The notes beneath the pieces are model-generated. The model was given only the letters and a program-made list of their open reading frames with translations, was not told where the DNA came from and did no database searches. DNA of 13,136 nt from Bacillota bacterium. Its GTDB lineage: Bacteria > Bacillota > Clostridia > Christensenellales > SZUA-584. Positions 1 through 5,011 of the stretch are shown here, one piece after another. The stretch lies in assembly GCA_023396555.1 (NCBI GenBank), contig JAEWWC010000184.1, forward strand, positions 1 to 13,136, given 5' to 3'. The first letter of the stretch is position 1. Each line of letters starts with the position of its first letter. The translations under genes were made by a program, and so were the position numbers.

Positions 1-321
1 GGCTTCTTCTTCTTTTTGATCACCCTTATCGTGGTGCTGTGTCTGGACCCGAAGCCCGGATCGGCCAATTACGTGCCGCAGGCGGCCTATTACCCGCCGC
101 AGCCGCCGCCGGGATATCCGGGAGCCGCGCCTTACGGACAAGCAGGGCCGGTTCCGCCGTACGGGCAGCCGGGACCCGTTCCGCCTTATGGACAGCCGAA
201 CTACGCACCGCCGCAGGCATCACAGCCTCAGTCGGGGGACTTCCGTTGTGTGCAGTGTGGCACCCCGTTCAAGCAGGGGGATGCCTTCTGCTCCAAGTGC
301 GGCAGCAAGCTTGAGCAGTAG
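1..321 (+). CDS. C-terminal part of a membrane protein with Pro-rich linker and zinc ribbon (5' end outside window)
   Basis: The reading frame is open from base 1 to a TAG at 319-321, so the visible 106 residues are the tail of a longer protein. Visible residues 1-15 are strongly hydrophobic (GFFFFLITLIVVLCL) and look like a transmembrane segment followed by DPKPG. Residues about 20-75 form a low-complexity linker rich in Pro, Tyr, Gly and Gln, including two tandem copies of GPVPPYGQP. The last 30 residues carry a short zinc ribbon, C-X2-C-X10-C-X2-C (Cys 83, 86, 97, 100 of the visible part). Small clostridial membrane proteins with a hydrophobic stretch and a terminal zinc ribbon are common and mostly uncharacterised, so no function is assigned. 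The true start lies left of the window. The frame and the zinc ribbon are seen directly; the membrane location is inferred. Confidence 0.8.
   Translation, partial: GFFFFLITLIVVLCLDPKPGSANYVPQAAYYPPQPPPGYPGAAPYGQAGPVPPYGQPGPVPPYGQPNYAPPQASQPQSGDFRCVQCGTPFKQGDAFCSKCGSKLEQ
145..198 (+). repeat. Two tandem 27-bp coding repeats (GPVPPYGQP)
   Basis: Bases 145-171 and 172-198 encode the same nine residues, GPVPPYGQP, with several synonymous differences between copies. A partial third copy (PYGQ) precedes them at 130-141. The repeat forms part of the flexible linker between the membrane segment and the zinc ribbon. Synonymous divergence suggests an old duplication kept at protein level rather than a recent slippage event. 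Confidence 0.75.
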
Positions 322-358
322 ATTTACTGTCGAAAATAACAGAGAAACTGAAATGTAA

Positions 359-392
359 AACGCCCCGTTCAATGCAGTCTGAACGGGGCGTT
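359..392 (-). terminator. Strong hairpin terminator of the NlpC/P60 gene, possibly bidirectional
   Basis: A perfect 13-bp stem pairs 359-371 with 380-392 around an 8-base loop. Read on the minus strand the stem is followed by TTTTACATTTC, a reasonable U-rich tail, so it suits the minus-strand gene that ends at 406. On the plus strand the following bases (GCTGTATCTG) are not a good T tract, so termination of the zinc-ribbon gene here would be weaker or depend on the stem alone. Confidence 0.85.
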
Positions 393-405
393 GCTGTATC
401 TGTTG

Positions 406-1860
406 TTAGAGCACCCGGCGGCCGCAGATGAAGTTGCGCTTGCTCCAGGACGAAAATGCGTTGCCGATGACCACCTTGTCGGCGCTGGACGAGGCGTGGA
501 TCATCTTACCGTCTCCCATGTAGATGCCGACATGGCCTTTGAAGCAGATGATGTCTCCTTTTTTCAGGTCGCCGATCTTGTCTATTCTGGGGTAGCTGCT
601 CTTGGCCCACGTTCCCGATGTCATATATTTGATGCTCTTGACGCCGGAGTGGTTGAGGCAATAATAGACGTAGCCGGAGCAGTCAAAATCGTTCGGGCCT
701 TTGCCACCTCGCGTATACTCCTTGCCCAGCAGCGTCTTGGCGAACTCGATCAAAGTGTCCGCTTTGCCCGAATCCGGATCCTCCGTGGCCACGGGACCCG
801 TTTTGCTGCCGCCGGAACCACCGCCTGAGCTGCCACCGCCGGAACTGCCGCCCGAGCCACCCGAACTTCCGCCACCGGAACTGCCGCCGCCCGAGCTGCT
901 GGGTTTCGCTTCCTTGGCGTCTTCAGAGAACAATACTTCCCGTGTATTTTCGCCGATGTTGCCGTCGGCCGAAAGGCCATTGCGTTTCTGGAAGCTCTTG
1001 ACGGCGGTTTCCGTTTTCTCGCCAAACTCGCCCGTAGCGGATCCCGAAAAGTATTTGAGCTCCTTTAAACGCTCCTGTATCTCTTTGACGTCATTGCCCT
1101 TATCGCCCATCTTCACTGTATATGGCATGGCGTCGTCGGAATAAAGCACCGCTTGTGTGTTGGTACCCAGCAGACCGTCTATCTGAAGGCTGTGCTTTCG
1201 CTGAAACAGTTCAATCGCAAATCTAGTACCACCGCCGTAGTAATCCGTCGGCTCGTCGTTATCCATGTATCCCAGATCCATCAGCCGCGATTGCAGCTCG
1301 ATCACACGCGGGTCGTGTATGCCCGGTTGAAGCGGCGCATCTTCCTCCGGCGCGGTGGTGGGAACAGGCGTGGAATCAGGATCTTCGGTAGGAACGGGAG
1401 TTGAAACCGGCTTGTCCGTCTGCGTGGCGGCAGGGGTAATCTCCGCAGTCTGTTCTGCGGGGACGGGCGTCTGCGTGGCGATTGCGCCGACCAGAGCCGC
1501 GTACGCGCCGCCGGTAACATTATCGGCAGCTGGCTTGGCCAACGTTACTATCAGCACCACAGCGATGATGACGACTGCGGTGCCTGCGCCCGCAGCGAGA
1601 GGCCAGCTTTTTTGCCAGCCCTTCCACCAGCTCATTTTGCCGAACAGGCCGGGGGCTGCAGATGGCTGAGAGGAAGCACCCGTCGCTTTATGCGCCATGG
1701 CCGGACTGATGCGCGGCGCATTGGCCGGCTGCTGCCCGGAGGGCATTGATGATGCTGGTCTCTTGCGACGCTGGTTGACGATATAGCGCCTCATTTTTTT
1801 TCTCAGCTTATAAAAGGTTTTCACAACGGGCCGCAATATGCGGATCAATACTGCTTTCAT
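406..1860 (-). CDS. Membrane-anchored NlpC/P60 peptidoglycan hydrolase with two PG-binding domains
   Basis: 484 residues from an ATG at 1860, chosen because the minus strand reads GGAAAGGATGCC just before it and because a good promoter lies at 1918-1945, inside any longer reading. Residues 1-85 are basic and probably cytoplasmic; 87-108 form one membrane segment; 110-178 are a Thr/Pro-rich linker; about 178-240 and 250-312 are two PG_binding_1 repeats; 321-355 are almost pure Gly/Ser; 365-484 are the NlpC/P60 domain. Catalytic residues are Cys394 in DFDCSGYVYY, His443 in GHVGIYMGDG and a third polar residue, His455, in MIHASS. NlpC/P60 enzymes cut peptide bonds in wall stem peptides, typically D-Glu-meso-DAP. 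The topology puts the enzyme outside the membrane and tethered. It is transcribed divergently from spoIVFA, so a role in spore or mother-cell wall remodelling is possible but only inferred from position. Family call firm, exact role unknown. Confidence 0.93.
   Translation of the reverse strand: MKAVLIRILRPVVKTFYKLRKKMRRYIVNQRRKRPASSMPSGQQPANAPRISPAMAHKATGASSQPSAAPGLFGKMSWWKGWQKSWPLAAGAGTAVVIIAVVLIVTLAKPAADNVTGGAYAALVGAIATQTPVPAEQTAEITPAATQTDKPVSTPVPTEDPDSTPVPTTAPEEDAPLQPGIHDPRVIELQSRLMDLGYMDNDEPTDYYGGGTRFAIELFQRKHSLQIDGLLGTNTQAVLYSDDAMPYTVKMGDKGNDVKEIQERLKELKYFSGSATGEFGEKTETAVKSFQKRNGLSADGNIGENTREVLFSEDAKEAKPSSSGGGSSGGGSSGGSGGSSGGGSSGGGSGGSKTGPVATEDPDSGKADTLIEFAKTLLGKEYTRGGKGPNDFDCSGYVYYCLNHSGVKSIKYMTSGTWAKSSYPRIDKIGDLKKGDIICFKGHVGIYMGDGKMIHASSSADKVVIGNAFSSWSKRNFICGRRVL
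796..900 (-). repeat. Gly/Ser linker coding tract in the NlpC/P60 gene
   Basis: About 35 codons for residues 321-355 are nearly all Gly and Ser in irregular SSGGG-like units. The DNA is a GC-rich, imprecise repeat of CCGCC/GCTG elements on the plus strand. It separates the second PG-binding domain from the catalytic domain. Length variation between strains would be expected from such a tract. Confidence 0.8.
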
Positions 1861-1917
1861 GGCATCCTTTCCGGTGTGAATTATTATTATCGTAACACAA
1901 TTGCAATCTTTAACAAT

Positions 1918-1945
1918 ATTATAATCGGAATGACCGTATTTGCAA
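1918..1945 (-). promoter_or_regulatory. Sigma-A-like promoter of the NlpC/P60 gene
   Basis: On the minus strand, TTGCAA (plus-strand 1940-1945) is followed after 16 bases by a perfect TATAAT (plus-strand 1918-1923). The predicted transcript would start near 1911 and have a leader of about 50 bases before the ATG at 1860. Confidence 0.7.
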
Positions 1946-1961
1946 GTGTGATGTTGGACAA

Positions 1962-1977
1962 AGTCTGAGGGCAGACT
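1962..1977. other. Small inverted repeat in the divergent intergenic region
   Basis: AGTCTG (1962-1967) and CAGACT (1972-1977) form a perfect 6-bp inverted repeat around AGGG. It sits just upstream of the minus-strand -35 element, between the two divergent genes, so it could be an operator half-site pair. Nothing else supports this; the arm is short. The rest of 1861-2106 holds only the two candidate promoters and ribosome-binding sites. Confidence 0.25.
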
Positions 1978-2037
1978 CGAATCCGGACAAAAAAATATAG
2001 GATATGCGCAAAACCGCGGTATGGTGCATGGCCAACA

Positions 2038-2067
2038 GAATGATCCGCTTTTTTTCACCATATACAT
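2038..2067 (+). promoter_or_regulatory. Candidate sigma-E-type promoter of spoIVFA-spoIVFB
   Basis: GAATGAT (2038-2044), a 14-base spacer, then CATATACAT (2059-2067) resembles the mother-cell sigma-E pattern (ATA-containing -35, 14-15 bases, CATACA-type -10). In Bacillus the spoIVF operon is transcribed by sigma-E, which makes the match plausible here. The -35 half is only partial and no good sigma-A promoter was seen in this position. This is a pattern match, not proof. Confidence 0.35.
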
Positions 2068-2106
2068 ATAGGACCGAGACAATCAAATTATATGGAGGCG
2101 GAGTCG

Positions 2107-2856
2107 ATGGATAAGGATAGCCTGCCAAAGCTGGAGACTGAAGGTTTCACGACCTATTCAAGGGGTTATGCGTACTCGGAGCAGAGCAAGGCGACGTGGC
2201 GGGACAGGGCGACGGATGCGATACGGCGGGCTGGCATTCCCGTCAGTGCAAAACGGCGGCACAGCGAATCGGGAGATGAGGTGGACCCGGCATACAGAAA
2301 GCTGCTGATCAAGACAGGTATCTGCGCGGGGCTCGCCATTGTGCTGCTGGTGGTCAGCAGTATTGATACGCCGGGAGCGCAGAACATCACGGATACGATG
2401 AACCAGGTTGTCAACCACGAGTTTGACATCGACAAGGATATCGGCCGGCTCAAGTTTGTGCAGACGTTGGACGAAACGGAAGCTGTTTTCAGCGCGCAGC
2501 CGGGCGTAATGGCGGCATATCCGGCGGATGGTAAAATTGTGACGGCATTTGGTGAGGACGGTTCCAAAGGCGTGCGCATTGAAGCAACGGGCAGCGTATC
2601 GAGCATCGCAAAGGGCACAGTGACTTCAGTGGGAGAAGTGGGCAGCATGGGGTATGTGGAAATGACGCTGGATACCGGAGAAACGCTGGTTTATCACAAC
2701 ATTGAACCATCGGTGCAGGTGGACGATATCGTGATGCCGGGGCAGCCGGTGGGTGTGGTGTCAGGAGCCTACCTGTATCTGGAGATGCTTGACGGCGAAG
2801 AGTACGTCGATCCGATCGCTTATATTGAACAGGAAATGACGGGTGAGCTGCAATAG
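2107..2856 (+). CDS. spoIVFA: SpoIVFA-like regulator of pro-sigma-K processing, with degenerate M23/LytM domain
   Basis: 249 residues from ATG 2107, preceded at 8 bases by GGAGG (2094-2098); the in-frame ATG at 2092 overlaps that ribosome-binding site and is less likely. Residues 1-62 are hydrophilic, 66-85 form a single membrane segment (GICAGLAIVLLVVSS), and about 138-240 resemble an M23 peptidase/LytM fold. The zinc ligands of active M23 enzymes are absent: positions expected to hold them read GVRIEA (155-160), YHNI (196-199) and YLYLEM (222-227), the last replacing the usual HxH. A bitopic protein with an inactive LytM-type domain directly before spoIVFB matches SpoIVFA, which in Bacillus holds SpoIVFB inactive until it is cleaved by SpoIVB and CtpB. 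The stop is 5 bases before spoIVFB, so the two are cotranscribed. The assignment rests mainly on domain layout and context. Confidence 0.82.
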   Translation: MDKDSLPKLETEGFTTYSRGYAYSEQSKATWRDRATDAIRRAGIPVSAKRRHSESGDEVDPAYRKLLIKTGICAGLAIVLLVVSSIDTPGAQNITDTMNQVVNHEFDIDKDIGRLKFVQTLDETEAVFSAQPGVMAAYPADGKIVTAFGEDGSKGVRIEATGSVSSIAKGTVTSVGEVGSMGYVEMTLDTGETLVYHNIEPSVQVDDIVMPGQPVGVVSGAYLYLEMLDGEEYVDPIAYIEQEMTGELQ

Positions 2857-2861
2857 CGGTT

Positions 2862-3743
2862 ATGAAATCCATACGCCTGTTTGGCGGCAAACTGAAAATC
2901 AGTCTGCTGATGATACCCGCCGTCGTGCTGCTGTTTGCGCTGGGCATGGGCGACGTACTGCTGTATTACATTCCCGCCGTACTCGTGCACGAATGGGCGC
3001 ATGTGCTGGTGTCTGTGGCGCTGGGCATGACGGTGACGGAGATGGAACTGTTTCCTTTCGGATGCGCGGCAAAGCTGGAGTGCTTTGCGGTATCGCGGGT
3101 AAAGGAAATCTTCGTGGCGGCGGCGGGGCCTCTGGCAAACATGGCGGTGGCCTGCGCCGTTTTTTTTGTGGATAAATACGCGTTTGATATCGCCGTAAAG
3201 GACCGGATCATCGCGTCCAATCTGGCGCTGGCGGCGGTAAACATGCTGCCGGCGCTGCCGCTGGACGGCGGGCGCATTATGCGCGCGGTGTTCGCGTCGT
3301 TCATGGGGTATAAGCGCGCCACCAAGCTGATGGCGGTGGGCGGCATATTTTTCGCCGCAGTGATCGTGGGGACGGGTGTGTGGGCGGCGTTTCAGGATGC
3401 GCTCAACCCCAGCTTCTTTATCATGGGCTTTTTCCTGTGCCTCGCTGCAATCAAGGAGCTCAAAAGCGCGCCCTATACGCTGATACGCGATTTTACAGGC
3501 AAGCGCCAGCAGTTGGATAAGCGTAAGACGATGCACATTAACCGGTTTGCCGCTATGCAGACGGAGCCGATCAAGGACATCATGCGCGAATTTGAGGCGG
3601 GCAAATACAACATCGTAACGGTACTGGATAAGGATATGGGCGTGCTGGGCGAACTGAACGAACGCGAAATACTGGGCGGCATGTTGCAGAAGGGAACACA
3701 TATTACGCTGGGCAGCCTTTACCGGCAGAAGAGCGAAGTGTAG
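2862..3743 (+). CDS. spoIVFB: SpoIVFB intramembrane M50 metalloprotease (pro-sigma-K processing)
   Basis: 293 residues. The protein is rich in membrane segments and carries the site-2-protease signatures: HEWAH at residues 43-47 (HExxH zinc site with Glu44 as catalytic base) and NMLPALPLDGGR at about 127-138, with Asp135 as third zinc ligand. These positions are almost the same as in Bacillus SpoIVFB. The C-terminal about 70 residues (DFTGKRQQLDK onward, including INRFAAMQTEPIKDIM) look like a CBS-type cytosolic domain, which in SpoIVFB binds ATP and substrate. The enzyme cleaves the pro-sequence from sigma-K in the outer forespore membrane of the mother cell. It follows spoIVFA with a 5-base gap. 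Its ribosome-binding site is weak (GGGTGAG well upstream), so translation may be coupled to spoIVFA. Presence of this pair implies that the organism makes, or recently made, endospores. Confidence 0.93.
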   Translation: MKSIRLFGGKLKISLLMIPAVVLLFALGMGDVLLYYIPAVLVHEWAHVLVSVALGMTVTEMELFPFGCAAKLECFAVSRVKEIFVAAAGPLANMAVACAVFFVDKYAFDIAVKDRIIASNLALAAVNMLPALPLDGGRIMRAVFASFMGYKRATKLMAVGGIFFAAVIVGTGVWAAFQDALNPSFFIMGFFLCLAAIKELKSAPYTLIRDFTGKRQQLDKRKTMHINRFAAMQTEPIKDIMREFEAGKYNIVTVLDKDMGVLGELNEREILGGMLQKGTHITLGSLYRQKSEV

Positions 3744-3748
3744 GCTTG

Positions 3749-3777
3749 TTGTGCGCGGACCAAGACTGTGTTACAAT
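3749..3777 (+). promoter_or_regulatory. Sigma-A-like promoter ahead of the MBL-VOC pair
   Basis: TTGTGC (3749-3754), a 17-base spacer and TACAAT (3772-3777) with an extended -10 TG at 3769-3770. It begins six bases after the spoIVFB stop codon and would give a transcript starting near 3784, a short distance before the ATG at 3809. This uncouples the next two genes from sporulation control. Confidence 0.65.
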
Positions 3778-3808
3778 CGATGTAATTAAGGAAGAAAAGG
3801 CAGATTTC

Positions 3809-4522
3809 ATGCGCATCAACTATTTGCATCACAGCGCTGTGAGCATCGCGCTTGAACAGTCGCTGCTGATATTCGACCACTATGTGCAAAAGCCCGGTAA
3901 AAGGATACCGGATGGACATGTGAGCATGGAGGATATCCGCGCGGCGCAGCGCGTTTTTGTGTTTGTCTCGCACAGCCATCACGACCACTACGACCGCAGC
4001 ATATTCGAATGGGCCAAGGTGGGCGTGCCCGTCACGTACATACTGGACGATACGGTGCCCGCGGCGGATGCGCCGGAAGGCGCCGTGTTTTTGAGCCGCG
4101 GCGAGACGTTTGAAGACGGCTATATTCACGTGCGCGAATTCGGTTCCACCGACATGGGCGGCAGCTTTTACGTGGAGTGCGAGGGAATAAGCTTCTTCCA
4201 CGCGGGGGACCTCAACAATTGGCATTGGAAGGACGATGGCAACGAGAAATATACGCGTGTGATGGAAAAGTATTTTGACCGCGAGCTCAGGTTTCTGCGG
4301 CACGAGGTGCAGCGCATCGATTATGCTTTTTTTCCAGTGGACAAGCGTATGGGCCGCGATTATGATGAGGGAGCTGATCAGTTCATCGAGGTAATGAAAC
4401 CGAAGGCCTTCATACCCATCCACTTCGTGGATTTTGCGGATACCGAAAGCTATCGGATCAAGAAAACGGGAAGCGATACTCAGGTGCTGGCCGTTCATCA
4501 TAACGGCGAGCAGTTGGTATAA
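3809..4522 (+). CDS. Metallo-beta-lactamase-fold hydrolase (UlaG/COG2220-like)
   Basis: 237 residues from ATG 3809, with GGAAGAAAAGG just upstream; an in-frame TTG at 3746 is rejected because it lies inside the promoter. The MBL signature HxHxDH is intact at residues 55-60 (HSHHDH); HAGD at 131-134 supplies Asp134 as bridging ligand and PIHF supplies His205 as the last metal ligand. The short N-terminus, MRINYLHHSAVSI, and the overall length resemble UlaG-like cytosolic MBL proteins rather than true beta-lactamases or canonical glyoxalase II. No signal peptide is seen. It is followed 20 bases later by a glyoxalase-family gene, and both sit between spoIVFB and the radical SAM gene. The substrate is unknown. 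Fold and metal site are firm; any link to aldehyde or thioester detoxification is inference from the neighbour. Confidence 0.9.
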   Translation: MRINYLHHSAVSIALEQSLLIFDHYVQKPGKRIPDGHVSMEDIRAAQRVFVFVSHSHHDHYDRSIFEWAKVGVPVTYILDDTVPAADAPEGAVFLSRGETFEDGYIHVREFGSTDMGGSFYVECEGISFFHAGDLNNWHWKDDGNEKYTRVMEKYFDRELRFLRHEVQRIDYAFFPVDKRMGRDYDEGADQFIEVMKPKAFIPIHFVDFADTESYRIKKTGSDTQVLAVHHNGEQLV

Positions 4523-4542
4523 AATAGTTTCGAGGAGACAAT

Positions 4543-4911
4543 ATGTTTACACTGGATCATGCGAATATCAATGTGACGGATATCGAGAGGAGCAAGGCGT
4601 TTTATGCCGAGGCCTTCGGCCTTGCCGAGGTGCGCCGAAAGGCGGCTTCCGACGGCAGCTATGTCATCGTGTTCATGGAGGACAGCAAGACGTGCTTCGG
4701 GCTGGAGCTGACGTGGCTGCGCGACAAACAGGGCGCGTATAACCTGGGTGACAACGAAAGCCATATCGGCTTTGCGACGGATGACTTTGACGCGGCGTAT
4801 GCGCACCATAAGCAGATGGGCATCATCTGCTACGAAAACAAGACTATGGGCGTTTATTTTATCGTGGACCCGGACGGTTACTGGCAGGAGGTCAAACCGG
4901 GCCGAAAATAG
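4543..4911 (+). CDS. Glyoxalase/VOC-superfamily protein with a complete glyoxalase I metal site
   Basis: 122 residues from ATG 4543, preceded by GAGGAG at a good distance. The sequence shows two beta-alpha-beta-beta-beta modules: DHANINVTDIERSKAFY near the N-terminus and SHIGFATDDFDAAYAHHK in the second half, ending with VDPDGYWQEV. All four positions that bind metal in glyoxalase I are present: His6, Glu55 (LELTW), His74 (SHIGF) and Glu116 (WQEV), close to the spacing in E. coli GlxI. This favours a glyoxalase I-type isomerase (methylglyoxal plus thiol to a lactoyl-thioester) over dioxygenase or resistance members of the family. Clostridia usually lack glutathione, so the thiol cofactor, if any, is open. 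It is probably cotranscribed with the MBL-fold gene upstream. The name gloA is not assigned because the substrate cannot be read from sequence. Confidence 0.88.
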   Translation: MFTLDHANINVTDIERSKAFYAEAFGLAEVRRKAASDGSYVIVFMEDSKTCFGLELTWLRDKQGAYNLGDNESHIGFATDDFDAAYAHHKQMGIICYENKTMGVYFIVDPDGYWQEVKPGRK

Positions 4912-4943
4912 CAAGGTTAGCGGGTCGGAACGAATATTTTGAT

Positions 4944-4973
4944 TTGCCGGTATTTGAATAAACATGCTATAAT
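4944..4973 (+). promoter_or_regulatory. Sigma-A-like promoter of the radical SAM-rng unit
   Basis: TTGCCG (4944-4949), an 18-base spacer and perfect TATAAT (4968-4973) with an extended -10 TG at 4965-4966. A start near 4980 puts the GTG at 4979 outside the transcript and supports the ATG at 5012 as the start of the radical SAM gene. Confidence 0.72.
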
Positions 4974-5011
4974 CAACGGTGAATGTAAATTTTGAAGAGA
5001 CAGGACAAAGG

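Noticed and set aside
796..900. GC-rich repetitive tract that looked like a short-repeat array
   Set aside because: It is a Gly/Ser linker coding sequence inside the NlpC/P60 gene, with irregular units and no spacers, so not a CRISPR or mobile repeat.
1861..2082. Extension of the NlpC/P60 gene by 74 codons upstream of the ATG at 1860
   Set aside because: The extension contains the TTGCAA/TATAAT promoter and has an erratic Cys/Ile/His composition. The ATG at 1860 has its own ribosome-binding site.
2820..3701. Long open frame on the minus strand, antisense to spoIVFB, the same length as spoIVFB (293 codons)
   Set aside because: The plus strand has the full M50 motifs. The antisense product is His/Arg/Gln-rich without any recognisable domain, which is typical of the complementary frame of GC-rich coding DNA.
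3719..4501. Long minus-strand open frame antisense to the MBL-fold gene
   Set aside because: The plus strand encodes an intact HxHxDH protein with promoter and ribosome-binding site. The antisense frame has no such signals and no domain.
3809..4911. MBL and VOC genes as an antibiotic-resistance pair (beta-lactamase plus fosfomycin/bleomycin-type protein)
   Set aside because: The MBL protein lacks a signal peptide and is UlaG-like, and the VOC protein has the glyoxalase I metal set. Nothing specific to resistance enzymes is seen.
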